A stretch of 64,000 bases of DNA from Microbacterium sp. SORGH_AS_0428 (GCF_031453615.1 NZ_JAVIZT010000001.1:1612001-1676000); one strand, 5' to 3'. Shown: positions 42,809 through 52,213, counted from the stretch's first letter. Made by a program: numbers and translations. Notes: generated from the letters alone by a model not told the origin.

Positions 42809-43831
42809 ATGAAGATCGACGCCTTCTGCCACCTGTTGCCGGCCGAGTACGCCAAGCGACTCTTCGCCATCGACGACAGCCCCGTGGCCCGCAACATCCA
42901 GAAGCGGGTGAGCGGTGTTCCTGCCCTCGTGGACATGGACGAGCGGTTCCGGATCATGGACGAGTTCGGCCCCGACTACCGGCAGATCGTGAACTCGGCA
43001 GCACCGCCGCTGGAGGATCTCGGACCCACGGCGCGGACGGTGGAGCTCGCGCGGATCGCGAACGACGGGATGGCGGAGCTCACCCGGGACAACCCCGACC
43101 GCTTCGCCGGGTTCTGCGCCGCGGTGTCGCTCAGCGACGTCGACGCCGCGATCGCGGAGGCGGAGCGCGCCTTCGACGAGCTGGGCGCGGTGGGCGTCCA
43201 GATCTACACGCACGTCAACGGCGGCCCGATGGACCAGGAGCGGTTCTTCCCGTTCTACGAGGCGGTCGCCGCACGCGGCGACAAGATGATCCAGGTCCAC
43301 CCCTGCCGCGACTCCAGCTGGTCGGACTACAAGACCGAGGCGCGCTCGAAGTTCGAGATCTGGTGGACGTTGGGCTGGGAGTACGACCTGTCGGCCTTCA
43401 TGTCCCGGCTCGTGTTCTCCGGAGTGTTCGAGCGGCTGCCCGACATCAAGATCCTGATCCACCACGGCGGCGCGATGATCCCCCACTTCGCGGGCCGGAT
43501 CGGACCGGGCTGGGACCAGCTCGGCTCGCGCACCCCCGCCGATCAGGCGGAGGACATCGAGGGCTATCCCCTCACCGAGCGCCCCATCGACGCGTTCCGC
43601 CGCTTCTACGTCGACACCGCGTACTTCGGAGCGGGCGACGCGATGCGCACCGCCATCAAGTTCTTCGGCGTCGATCACACGCTCTTCGCCAGCGACACGC
43701 CCTTCGATCCCGAGAAGGGCCCCGGATACATCCGCTCCACGATCGCCAACCTCGAGGAGATGGACATCATCGACGACGCCGACCGAGCCGAGATCTACCA
43801 CGGCAACGTGTCGCGTCTGCTGGGGCTGTGA
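42809..43831 (+). CDS. amidohydrolase family 2 protein, ACMSD-like, altered HxH motif
   Basis: TIM-barrel protein (340 aa) resembling 2-amino-3-carboxymuconate-6-semialdehyde decarboxylase relatives. Expected metal ligands map to H8, H164 (QVHPC), H218 (ILIHHGG) and D296 (FASDTPFD). The first histidine of the usual HxH is Phe6 (sequence IDAFCHLLP), so the metal site is atypical. First gene of the operon that continues with the ABC importer. Probable decarboxylase or hydratase of an acidic substrate; activity without the first histidine is uncertain. Confidence 0.82.
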   Translation: MKIDAFCHLLPAEYAKRLFAIDDSPVARNIQKRVSGVPALVDMDERFRIMDEFGPDYRQIVNSAAPPLEDLGPTARTVELARIANDGMAELTRDNPDRFAGFCAAVSLSDVDAAIAEAERAFDELGAVGVQIYTHVNGGPMDQERFFPFYEAVAARGDKMIQVHPCRDSSWSDYKTEARSKFEIWWTLGWEYDLSAFMSRLVFSGVFERLPDIKILIHHGGAMIPHFAGRIGPGWDQLGSRTPADQAEDIEGYPLTERPIDAFRRFYVDTAYFGAGDAMRTAIKFFGVDHTLFASDTPFDPEKGPGYIRSTIANLEEMDIIDDADRAEIYHGNVSRLLGL

Positions 43832-43880
43832 CACCCGCACCACCCGACCGAGCTCCCGCTCACACAGAAAGAGGCAGACA

Positions 43881-44900
43881 ATGACGTTCCTGACCCTCCG
43901 CCGGACCGTGGCCCTGACCGCGGCCGCACTGATGACCCTCTCCCTCGCGGCCTGCGCGGGAGCCGCCGAGCCCGCTGGCGGTGATGAGACGGGCGCTCCG
44001 GAGAAGGCGAATCTGACCATCGCCATCAACCCGTCCTCGCAGTTCGCACCGCTGTACTACGGCATCGAGGAGGGCATCTTCGAGAAGCACGGGCTCACGC
44101 TCGAGATCACCCCGCAGACGGACGTCGCATCCATCGTCTCCGGTGTCGCCAGCGGAACCTACGACTTCGGCTTCGCCACCGTCGTGCACGTGCTCACCGC
44201 GAATGCGAACGGCATCCCGCTGCGCGCCGTGTCCACGATCGAAGGGCAGATCCAGCCCGACGACGAGGGGACGATCACGATCGCCTCGCCCACCTCCGGG
44301 ATCACCGACTACGGGGATCTCAAGGGCAAGCGCGTAGCCACCGTGGGACTGTCCTCTCACAACACGCTGACGCTGTGGGAGCTGGCGAGCCGCGACGGCG
44401 TGGACGCGAGCTCGATCGAGCTCGTGCAGATGCCCTTCGGCCAGATGGCGGCGGCCCTCGCCAACGGCGATGTCGACGCGGCGGTCATGCAGTGGCCGTT
44501 CGCGGCCGACGCGCTCTCGGCGGGCGGTGTGACGCTCGGGTACAACAACCGCGAGATCTTCAACGGCGCGGCGACGACGCTCTTCAACACGTCGCAGTCC
44601 TTCATCGATCAGAACCCGAAGACCGTGCGAGCGTTCTCGGACGCGATGATCGAGTCGATCGAAGGGGCATCGGCGAACGAGGATGCGGCGCGCTCCGCTC
44701 TGGAGAAGGGGATGGGAGTGACGGCCGAGCAGGCCGCGGCCGCGCGCTGGAACATCGGCGGCGATCCCCGCCTGACCGTCACCGGATTCGAGACGGCGCG
44801 CGACCTGCTCGTCAAGTTCGGCACCGACCAGTCCCTGACCGACGCCCTGAAGAACCTTGACGTCGACTCGGTCGTGTGGCCCGGCGCCCTGGAGAACTGA
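43881..44900 (+). CDS. ABC substrate-binding lipoprotein, NMT1/TauA-like, importer 2
   Basis: Lipoprotein (339 aa) with signal peptide ending LSLAAC (cysteine near residue 26). The mature protein follows the NMT1 pattern: LTIAINPSSQFAPLYYGIEEGIFEKHGL near 49-76, GVASGTYDFGFATVVH, LKGKRVATVGLSSHNT and the acidic C-terminus. AGAAAGAGG precedes the ATG. Paralogue of the importer-1 binding protein but in a different operon; an aromatic carboxylate is the likeliest ligand given the decarboxylases around it. Confidence 0.88.
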   Translation: MTFLTLRRTVALTAAALMTLSLAACAGAAEPAGGDETGAPEKANLTIAINPSSQFAPLYYGIEEGIFEKHGLTLEITPQTDVASIVSGVASGTYDFGFATVVHVLTANANGIPLRAVSTIEGQIQPDDEGTITIASPTSGITDYGDLKGKRVATVGLSSHNTLTLWELASRDGVDASSIELVQMPFGQMAAALANGDVDAAVMQWPFAADALSAGGVTLGYNNREIFNGAATTLFNTSQSFIDQNPKTVRAFSDAMIESIEGASANEDAARSALEKGMGVTAEQAAAARWNIGGDPRLTVTGFETARDLLVKFGTDQSLTDALKNLDVDSVVWPGALEN

Positions 44901-44942
44901 CATGACGTCGCACTCCTTCCCCGCCCGTGAGAAGGCCGGCGG

Positions 44943-45758
44943 ATGAGGGGCGCAGCGCGTGAGCGCGGCCTCGCCGTGGTGCTGCCCCTGCTGGCCGTGG
45001 CGATCGTCCTCGTCGCCTGGCAGCTGGCGACATCGACGGCGCTGGTGAGCCCGACGCAGTTCCCCTCCATGACAGACTCCCTCGCGGCCCTCCTCCAGGA
45101 ACTCACGACGCCGCGACTGTGGTCCGCCGTGGGGGCGACGCTCATCGGCTGGTTCTTCGGCATGGTCATCACGATCACGCTGGGCCTGGTCGTGGGCACG
45201 GCGCTGGCACACAGCGACATCGCCCGCCAGAGCGCAGCACCCGTGATCGAGACCTTCAAGGCGATCCCCGCGATCGCCGTACTGCCGCTGGTGATCCTCG
45301 TCGCCGGCTCCACGCTGCCGATGAAGATCTTCCTCATCTGCTTCGCCGCGTTCTGGCCGTTCGTCATCCAGGTGATCTACGGCGTGCGCTCGATGGATCC
45401 CGTCGTGGCGGACACCGCCAAGGCGCTCGGAGTGCGCGGCATCCGGCGTTTCCTCGTGGTCAGCATCCCGAGCGCGTCGCCGTACCTCGTCACCGGGATG
45501 CGGATCGCCTCGGCGCAGGCGCTCATCCTGGCGGTGGTGGCGGAGATCGTGGGCGGCGCCGCGGGCGTCGGGCGCAACATCCTGCTCGCCGAGAACGCCG
45601 GGGTGAGCGCCTACCCCACGATGTACGCGTACATCATCGTCGCGGGACTGCTGGGCATCGCCCTCACCGGAGCGTTCTTCCTCATCGAGAAGCGGTTGAT
45701 GCACTGGCACGAGTCGCAGCGCAACATGCGGCTCGAGGCGAAGGGGGCGCGCGCATGA
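44943..45758 (+). CDS. ABC transporter permease 1, importer 2
   Basis: Permease (271 aa), about six helices, EAA loop DTAKALGVRGIRRFLVVSIP near residue 155. Its stop overlaps the next permease as ATGA. Pairs with a different permease to form a likely heterodimer. Confidence 0.88.
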   Translation: MRGAARERGLAVVLPLLAVAIVLVAWQLATSTALVSPTQFPSMTDSLAALLQELTTPRLWSAVGATLIGWFFGMVITITLGLVVGTALAHSDIARQSAAPVIETFKAIPAIAVLPLVILVAGSTLPMKIFLICFAAFWPFVIQVIYGVRSMDPVVADTAKALGVRGIRRFLVVSIPSASPYLVTGMRIASAQALILAVVAEIVGGAAGVGRNILLAENAGVSAYPTMYAYIIVAGLLGIALTGAFFLIEKRLMHWHESQRNMRLEAKGARA

Positions 45759-46582
45759 GCCGGCTCACCACCAGCACCGTTCCCGTGCCGCGCCGCCGCT
45801 CGGGTCCGTTCGCCTCCCGCCTCGTCGGTGTGCTGCTCGCGCTGTGGCTGCCCGTCGTCCTGATCGCGGTGTGGTGGTTCGTCTCGGCCGGCAGCACGTC
45901 GCCGTTCTTTCCTCCGCTGTCGCGAATCGTGCAGGAGACCTGGAACCAGTGGGTCGTCTACGGGGCGTGGACGAACCTCATCGCGAGCGTCCGGAACCTC
46001 GTCCTGGGCTACCTCGCGGGCGTCGTCATCGGCCTGGTCGGCGGCACCGTGCTGTGGCGGTGGCGACGGGTGCGCCAGGCGGCGAACCCGCTCATCTACT
46101 TCCTCTACGTCCTGCCCGCACCGGCTCTGCTTCCGGCGATGATCGCGATCTTCGGGATCGGCGAGATGCGGCAGATCGCGCTCATCGCGCTGGGGTCCAT
46201 CTGGCCCACGCTGCTGAACACGCTGGACGGGATGCGGGGGATCTCGGGCACGGCGTTCGACACCGCACGCGTGCTGCGCCTGGGCGGGATCCGTACCTTC
46301 TTCCGCGTGGTGCTGCCCGCCGCTGCGCCGCAGATCGCGGCGGGGATGCGGGCGAGCCTGACCATCGCCATCGTGCTGATGGTCGTGAGCGAGATGGTCG
46401 CTGCCCGCTCGGGCATCGGCTACTTCATCCTGCAGGCGCAGGCGGAGTTCGCGATCGTGAAGATGTGGACCGGCATCCTCGTCCTCGCACTGCTCGGCAC
46501 TGTCCTGAACTACCTCTTCGTCGTCGTCGAGCGCCGCGCCCTGCGCTGGTACTACCGCTCGCGGGCCGCGAACGGATCCTAA
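45755..46582 (+). CDS. ABC transporter permease 2, importer 2
   Basis: Permease (275 aa), about six helices, EAA loop DTARVLRLGGIRTFFRVVLPA near residue 170 and a C-terminal basic tail (RRALRWYYRSR). Located between permease 1 and the ATPase, which starts nine bases after its stop. Confidence 0.88.
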   Translation: MSRLTTSTVPVPRRRSGPFASRLVGVLLALWLPVVLIAVWWFVSAGSTSPFFPPLSRIVQETWNQWVVYGAWTNLIASVRNLVLGYLAGVVIGLVGGTVLWRWRRVRQAANPLIYFLYVLPAPALLPAMIAIFGIGEMRQIALIALGSIWPTLLNTLDGMRGISGTAFDTARVLRLGGIRTFFRVVLPAAAPQIAAGMRASLTIAIVLMVVSEMVAARSGIGYFILQAQAEFAIVKMWTGILVLALLGTVLNYLFVVVERRALRWYYRSRAANGS

Positions 46583-46591
46583 GGAGGATCG

Positions 46592-47398
46592 ATGTCCCAC
46601 CCCACATCCACCGTCCCCGTCCTCGAGGTCGAAGGACTGCGAAAGACCTACAACGAGGGCACCGATCAGGCCAACACCGCCGTCGCGGACGTCAGCTTCG
46701 AGGTCGCGAAGGGCGAGCTGGTCTGCATCGTCGGCCCCAGCGGCGCGGGCAAGACGACGCTGCTGCGCTGCATCTCCGGGCTCGCCTCTCCCAGTGGCGG
46801 CGAGGTGCGCTTCGAGGGCGACCGCCTCACCGACGTTCCCGCCGAGCTCGGCCTCGTCTTCCAGGACTACAGCCGCTCGCTGTATCCCTGGATGACGAAC
46901 GCGAAGAACGTCGCCATCCCTCTCGCCGCGCGCGGCGTGGGGCGGCGAGAGCGTGAGCGACGCGCCGAGGAGGTGCTGGAGAGCGTGGGCCTCGCGCACG
47001 TGGGCAAGAAGTACCCGTGGGAGCTGTCGGGAGGCATGCAGCAGCGGGTCGCCATCGCGCGCGCCCTGTCGTACCGCCCCGAGCTCCTCCTCATGGACGA
47101 GCCCTTCGCGTCGGTCGACGCGCAGACCCGGTTCGACCTCGAGGATCTCGTCCTGCGGGTGCGCAACGAACTCGGGATCACGGTCGTCGTCGTCACCCAC
47201 GACATCGACGAGGCCATCTACCTGAGCGACCGCATCGTGGTGCTCTCGAAGAACCCGAGCGTGGTTCGCGAGGTGGTTCCCGTGCCCCTCGGACGCACCC
47301 GCGACCAGGTGCGCACCCGCGCCAGTCAAGAGTTCCTGGATCTTCGCGCGCATCTCCTCTCGCTCGTCATGCCTGCATCCACGGCGGCTCTCTCGTGA
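46592..47398 (+). CDS. ABC transporter ATPase, importer 2
   Basis: ATPase (268 aa): Walker A GPSGAGKTT at about 49-57, VFQDYSRSLYPW, signature LSGGMQQR, Walker B LLMDEPFASVD, VTHDIDEAIYL. An AAGGAGG lies before the ATG. The same layout (SBP, two permeases, one ATPase) as importer 1, with clearly diverged sequence. Confidence 0.9.
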   Translation: MSHPTSTVPVLEVEGLRKTYNEGTDQANTAVADVSFEVAKGELVCIVGPSGAGKTTLLRCISGLASPSGGEVRFEGDRLTDVPAELGLVFQDYSRSLYPWMTNAKNVAIPLAARGVGRRERERRAEEVLESVGLAHVGKKYPWELSGGMQQRVAIARALSYRPELLLMDEPFASVDAQTRFDLEDLVLRVRNELGITVVVVTHDIDEAIYLSDRIVVLSKNPSVVREVVPVPLGRTRDQVRTRASQEFLDLRAHLLSLVMPASTAALS

Positions 47399-48906
47399 GT
47401 GGCCCCGGCATCGTCGCGGCGTTCCCCGTCGTCGACGCGCACAGCCCGGTCGAGCTCGGGCACCTCATCGACGCGGAGGAGCGCGCGGGCGGCGCGCGCA
47501 TCGACGTGCGCAACCCCGCCCGCGTCAGCGAGATCGTCGGCGTCGTGTTCGACGGCGGCGCGGCCGAGGTGACCGCGGCGGTGGATGCGGCGGCGCGCGC
47601 AGCCGCATCCTGGTCCCGCTCGGACATCGCGGATCGCGAACGCCTGCTGCGCCGCGCAGCGGACGTGATCGACGAGCACGCCGATCGTCTGGCGGTCTTG
47701 ACGGCGAGGGAGAACGGATCGCCGCTCGCGACCGTCCGCGCCGAGACCGGCGCCGCTGCGACCGTGTTCCGTGCGATCGCCGACGCCGTCGCCGAGCGTC
47801 TCGAACCCGAGCTGCATCGCCGCGGCGCCGACGACGCCTACGTGCGGGTCGAGCGCCGAGGGTTCGGGGTGGTCGGCTGCATCGTGCCGTGGAACGCCCC
47901 GCTCGTGCTCACCGCCAACAAGATCGCGCCCGCGATCGCGGCCGGCAACGCGGTCGTGGTCAAGCCCTCGCCCACGTCCCCGCTGGGGGTGACGGTGCTC
48001 GCGCGCCTGGTCGGCGCCGTCTTCCCCCCGGGTGTCGTCTCGGTGGTGAACGGCACGGCCGCCGCCGTCGAGGCGCTGATCGACGACCCACGGGTGGGCA
48101 AGGTGTCGTTCACGGGGGGCGGGCAGACCGCGCGCCACGTGCTGGCGCGGGCCGCGACGGCGCTGAAGCCCGTCCATCTGGAGCTGGGGGGCAACGATCC
48201 CGCGATCGTGCTGGCGGACGCGGACCTGGCCCACGCTGCGGAGGGGATCGTCGCCTCCGCGTACCGCCGCGCCGGTCAGGTGTGCTTCGCCGTCAAGCGC
48301 GTCTACGTTCCGCGCGGGCAGCACGCGGAGCTCTCCGCGCTTCTCGCGGAGCGGATCGACGGGATGCGCGTGGGCGAGTCGCTGCATCCGCAGGCGACGA
48401 TGGGCCCGCTCAACAACGCCGCCCAGCTGGAACGCGTGCGCGGGATCGTCGAACGTACCCGCGCTGCGGGCCGCGAGGTGCGTGAGCTGGGGCGTCCGGT
48501 GTCCACGACCGACTGGGACGGCGGGCACTTCCTGCTCCCCCACCTCGTGACGGATGCGCGTCAGGAGGACGAGCTCGTGCGGGACGAGCAGTTCGGCCCC
48601 GTGCTGCCGGTGGTCGCCTACGACGACGTCGCCCAGGCCGTCGCCTGGGCCAACGACACCCCCTTCGGCCTGGCCTCGTCCGTGTGGTCGCGCGATCCGG
48701 TCGCGAGCGCTGCCGTGGCCCGCGAGATCGAGGCCGGGGTCACCTTCGTGAACAGCCACCTGTTCTCGCCCGAAGGCTCGCGCTGGATCCCGTTCGGCGG
48801 CTGGAAGCAGAGCGGCATGGGCTGGGAAGGCTCGCCCCATGGGATCGACGAATACCTCCGCTTCCACAGCGTCGACGGTCACGTCCTCGCCGGGGGCCGC
48901 TCATGA
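47395..48906 (+). CDS. aldehyde dehydrogenase
   Basis: Aldehyde dehydrogenase (503 aa) with GTG start overlapping the ATPase stop. Motifs: GCIVPWNAPLVLTANKIAPA near 160, VSFTGGGQTARHV, HLELGGNDPAIV with glutamate, and catalytic cysteine 297 in GQVCFAVKR. In the operon it precedes the ThDP enzyme, consistent with oxidation of an aldehyde released by decarboxylation of a 2-keto acid; that sequence of steps is inferred. Confidence 0.88.
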   Translation: MSGPGIVAAFPVVDAHSPVELGHLIDAEERAGGARIDVRNPARVSEIVGVVFDGGAAEVTAAVDAAARAAASWSRSDIADRERLLRRAADVIDEHADRLAVLTARENGSPLATVRAETGAAATVFRAIADAVAERLEPELHRRGADDAYVRVERRGFGVVGCIVPWNAPLVLTANKIAPAIAAGNAVVVKPSPTSPLGVTVLARLVGAVFPPGVVSVVNGTAAAVEALIDDPRVGKVSFTGGGQTARHVLARAATALKPVHLELGGNDPAIVLADADLAHAAEGIVASAYRRAGQVCFAVKRVYVPRGQHAELSALLAERIDGMRVGESLHPQATMGPLNNAAQLERVRGIVERTRAAGREVRELGRPVSTTDWDGGHFLLPHLVTDARQEDELVRDEQFGPVLPVVAYDDVAQAVAWANDTPFGLASSVWSRDPVASAAVAREIEAGVTFVNSHLFSPEGSRWIPFGGWKQSGMGWEGSPHGIDEYLRFHSVDGHVLAGGRS

Positions 48907-50657
48907 CGACGACCGCCGCCGCCATGCTGGTCGACACCCTCCGCGCGGCCGGCGTCGAGCACGTGTTCGCCAATCTCGGCAGCGACCATCCGGCGCTCAT
49001 CGAGGCGCTCGCCGCGGATCGTGCACGCGGCGAGCGCGTCCCCCGGGTCATCGTGTGCCCGCACGAGTACACGGCGCTGAGCGCGGCGCACGGTTACGCC
49101 CTCGCCACGGGGCGCCCCCAGGCGGTGTTCGTCCACACGGATGTGGGGACCGCCAACCTCGGCGGCTCCGTACACAACGCGGCACGCGCGCGCGTGCCGG
49201 TCCTGATCTTCGCGGGGCTCACGCCCTACACGCTCGAGGGCGAGGAGCAGGGGGGCCGTGACACCCACGTGACCTTCCTCCAGGACGTGCCCGACCAGCA
49301 CGCGCTCGTGCGGCCATATGCGAAATGGTCGTACGACCTGCGCACCGCGGCGAACGTTCCGCAGGTCGTCCTCCGCGCCCTGCAGCTGACACGCAGCAGC
49401 CCCGCAGGCCCGGTGTATCTCACCGCCGCGCGCGAAGTGCTCGCCCAGAGCGCCCCGGCCCCCGAGACGGCGATCGAGCGCTGGCCGCGCATCGCCCCCG
49501 CCGCGGCCGGCGCCGATGTCGTGCGTTCGATCGTGGACGCGCTCGCCGGCGCCTCCCGCGCGACGATCGTGACGACCTCCGTCGGGCGGGACCGGGATGC
49601 GGTCGCCCGCCTCGTGACGCTCGCGGAGAGATGGGGCATCGGCGTCGTCGAGCACAACGCGGAGGTGCTGAGCTTCCCGCACGATCACCCACTGCACCTG
49701 GGCGACGCCCCGGCCGCGGCGGTGGAGACATCCGATGTCCTGATCGTGCTGGACGCCGACGTGCCGTGGATCCCCGCCGCCGTGCAGCCCGCCCCCGACG
49801 CACGCATCTTCGTGGTGAGCGACGACCCGCTCCAGGAGCGCATCCCCCTCTGGTACCTGCCGGCCGAGGCGCTCATCCGCGCCGATGCGCTCACCTTCCT
49901 CGACCAGCTGCTGGAACATGCCCCCGATGCCGCTCAGGCCGAGGCCGCGGCTGCGCGCCGCGAGAGCGTGGCGGCCGACGCCCACCGCGCCCGGGCCGAG
50001 CGGGCCGAGCGCATCGCGGCGGACGTCGCAGAGCGACGCCTGTCTGCGGGCAGCGTCGGCGCCACCCTGTCGCGGCTGATCGACACCGAGACGATCATCG
50101 TCAATGAGGCCATCACGGCGGCACCGGACATCTGGCGATCCCTGCCGCGCACCTTGCCGGGCACGGTGTTCGGCAACCGCGGAACATCTCTGGGCTGGTC
50201 GGGCGGCGGAGCCCTCGGCATCAAGCTCGCCGAGCCGAACCGGCGCGTCGTCAGCATCGTCGGCGACGGCACGTTCTACTTCAGTGCACCTTCCTCCGCC
50301 GCATCCGTCGCCGCGCGCTACGGTCTCGCCACGCTCACCGTCATCCTCGACAACGGCGGCTGGAACGCGACCAGGCGCAACGCGGTGCGTCAGTATCCGG
50401 ACGGCGTCGCCCAGCGCGATGAACGGTTCTGGGTCGGGCTCGGCCGTGAGGCCGACCTGCCCGGAATCGCTCGCGCCGCGGGCGGCGGCTGGGCGGCCAC
50501 CGTCACGGACTTCGACGACCTGGAGGACACCCTGCGCACGGCGCTCGGCCATGTCGACGGCGGCGTGCCCGCGACGGTCGCCGTGCGCCTGCCGGACATC
50601 TCCACGCACGACATCGACGAGCCGGCTGCCGCCGCAGAAAGGATCCACGTTCCATGA
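48903..50657 (+). CDS. ThDP-dependent 2-keto acid decarboxylase/acetolactate synthase family enzyme
   Basis: Three-domain ThDP enzyme (584 aa). The cofactor-activating glutamate is in VCPHEYTALSAAHGYA near 55, the central domain near 200-350, and the ThDP-Mg motif is GDGTFYF...LDNGG near 455-485, with DN where NN is usual and 26 residues instead of 24 between. It is most like benzoylformate decarboxylase / acetolactate synthase relatives. Neighbouring decarboxylases and an aldehyde dehydrogenase favour a keto-acid decarboxylase; a ligase-type reaction is the alternative. ATGA overlap with the aldehyde dehydrogenase. Confidence 0.8.
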   Translation: MTTTAAAMLVDTLRAAGVEHVFANLGSDHPALIEALAADRARGERVPRVIVCPHEYTALSAAHGYALATGRPQAVFVHTDVGTANLGGSVHNAARARVPVLIFAGLTPYTLEGEEQGGRDTHVTFLQDVPDQHALVRPYAKWSYDLRTAANVPQVVLRALQLTRSSPAGPVYLTAAREVLAQSAPAPETAIERWPRIAPAAAGADVVRSIVDALAGASRATIVTTSVGRDRDAVARLVTLAERWGIGVVEHNAEVLSFPHDHPLHLGDAPAAAVETSDVLIVLDADVPWIPAAVQPAPDARIFVVSDDPLQERIPLWYLPAEALIRADALTFLDQLLEHAPDAAQAEAAAARRESVAADAHRARAERAERIAADVAERRLSAGSVGATLSRLIDTETIIVNEAITAAPDIWRSLPRTLPGTVFGNRGTSLGWSGGGALGIKLAEPNRRVVSIVGDGTFYFSAPSSAASVAARYGLATLTVILDNGGWNATRRNAVRQYPDGVAQRDERFWVGLGREADLPGIARAAGGGWAATVTDFDDLEDTLRTALGHVDGGVPATVAVRLPDISTHDIDEPAAAAERIHVP

Positions 50658-51706
50658 ACGCCGACGCACACCGCCCGCCGTATCTGCGCATCGCGACGGA
50701 GGAGGCCTGGGCGCCGCCCGAGGCGATCGCGCTGTACCGCGACCATCTCGCGCGCCGCGACCTGGACGACGTCGGCTTCAACAGCCTGATGGGCTACTTC
50801 CTGAACTCCCCTCACCCGCAGCCGCGTGCGGTCGTGGAGCGCCTGCAGGACGCGGCCGAGCGACGCATCGCCGACATGGATGCGACCGGCATCGACCACC
50901 AGGTGCTCGCCCTCACCTCGCCGGGAACCCAGGTGCTGCCCGCCGATGAGGCCGTGGCGCTGGCCGAGACCGCCAACGCACGGCTCGGTGAGATCTGCCA
51001 GGCGCGGCCGGAGCGCTTCTCCGGGCTGGGGACGGTGTCGTTCACGGATGCCGCGACGGATGTCGCGGCACTGCGCCGCGCGGTCGGGGAACACGGGCTG
51101 AAGGGCCTGATGCTGAACGATCACGTGCGCGGCGATCACCTGGACCATCCGCGTTTCGCGCCGCTGCTGCGTGAGCTGGAGGATCTCGACGTGCCGCTGT
51201 ATCTGCATCCAGGCACACCCCCGAACGCCATGATCGCCCCCTATCGCGAAGCCGGGCTCGACGGGGCGATCCTCGGTTTCGGTGCCAGCGCGGGGCTCCA
51301 TCTGCTCCGGATCATCACGTCGGGCGTCTTCGATCGCCATCCGCGTCTGCGGCTCGTGGTCGGGCACCTGGGCGAGGCGCTTCCGTTCTGGCTGCACCGC
51401 ATCGATCACATGCATGCCAAGCAGGTCGCCTCCGGACGCTACGAGGCGATCAAGCCGCTCGCGCAGCGGCCCTCGGAGTACTTCCGCTCCCACATCTGGC
51501 TCACGACCTCGGGGATGCCCTGGGAGCCGGCGATCCTGTTCACCCGCGAGGTGACGGGTCCGGACCGCGTGATGTACGCGATGGACTATCCGTATCAGTT
51601 CGAGGCCGATGAGGTCGCGGCGCAGGACGCCCTGCCGATCTCGGATGCGGAGAAGGCCGACTTCTTCGAGAACACCGCGCGGCGGGTCTTCAACCTGACG
51701 TTCTGA
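50654..51706 (+). CDS. LigW-like aromatic acid decarboxylase (amidohydrolase family)
   Basis: Protein of 350 aa closely resembling, from memory, 5-carboxyvanillate decarboxylase LigW and gamma-resorcylate decarboxylases: N-terminal YLRIATEEAWAP with metal glutamate E16, LYLHPGTPPNAM with H185, VVGHLGEALPFWLHRIDHMH near 236, and MYAMDYPYQFEADEV with D311. Amidohydrolase decarboxylases use Glu-x-x in place of the HxH motif, as here. It likely removes a carboxyl group from a hydroxylated aromatic acid and acts with the ThDP enzyme of the same operon. ATG overlaps the ThDP gene stop. Confidence 0.85.
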   Translation: MNADAHRPPYLRIATEEAWAPPEAIALYRDHLARRDLDDVGFNSLMGYFLNSPHPQPRAVVERLQDAAERRIADMDATGIDHQVLALTSPGTQVLPADEAVALAETANARLGEICQARPERFSGLGTVSFTDAATDVAALRRAVGEHGLKGLMLNDHVRGDHLDHPRFAPLLRELEDLDVPLYLHPGTPPNAMIAPYREAGLDGAILGFGASAGLHLLRIITSGVFDRHPRLRLVVGHLGEALPFWLHRIDHMHAKQVASGRYEAIKPLAQRPSEYFRSHIWLTTSGMPWEPAILFTREVTGPDRVMYAMDYPYQFEADEVAAQDALPISDAEKADFFENTARRVFNLTF

Positions 51707-51766
51707 ATCTGCGGGACGCGCGGACTTGTCACGGCGATCGTCCGGGCCTCCGGCGGCCCGTCGGCC

Positions 51767-51772
51767 TACGGT
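51767..51772 (+). promoter_or_regulatory. Leaderless -10 box of SRPBCC gene
   Basis: TACGGT ends six bases before the ATG at 51779, with no ribosome site between, suggesting that the SRPBCC/VOC pair has its own leaderless promoter. No clear -35 was seen. Confidence 0.35.
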
Positions 51773-51778
51773 GGCGGT

Positions 51779-52213
51779 ATGCGCGCCGTCGGGACGATCC
51801 GGGTCGAACGTGAGCCCCGGGAGGTCTTCGACTTCCTCGAGCTCGTGGAGCATGAGACGTCCTGGCGGCAGTCCGTGACGGGCTCGCGATACGTCGACGC
51901 CACGCGTCCCGCAGTCGGCACCGTCGGCGAGACCATCGCCTCGATGGGATCGCGCAGCGTACGGATGGGGTGGACGGTGATCGCGCTCGAGCCGGGCCGT
52001 CGTGTGGCGTGGGAACTCGACGGCGATCCCTGGCTCGGTGGCGGGAGTTACACCGTCGCGGCCTCGGGCGGCGGCTCGACGGTGACGGCGGAGCTCACCA
52101 TCAGGCTCCACGGGGTCATGCGAGCCGCGGAGCCCCTTCTGTGGCTGCCGTTCCGGAAAGGGCTCCGCGATGATCTGCGTCGCTTGAAGCAGAGGATGGA
52201 GCAGCATGCCTGA
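51779..52213 (+). CDS. SRPBCC (START-like) family protein
   Basis: Small cytoplasmic polyketide-cyclase-like protein (144 aa): VEREPREVFDFLELVEHETSWRQSV at the start, GWTVIALEPGRRVAWEL near 63, and a helix at the C-terminus (LRDDLRRLKQRMEQ). These folds bind hydrophobic ligands. It is followed in an overlap by a VOC protein; substrate unknown. Confidence 0.75.
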   Translation: MRAVGTIRVEREPREVFDFLELVEHETSWRQSVTGSRYVDATRPAVGTVGETIASMGSRSVRMGWTVIALEPGRRVAWELDGDPWLGGGSYTVAASGGGSTVTAELTIRLHGVMRAAEPLLWLPFRKGLRDDLRRLKQRMEQHA

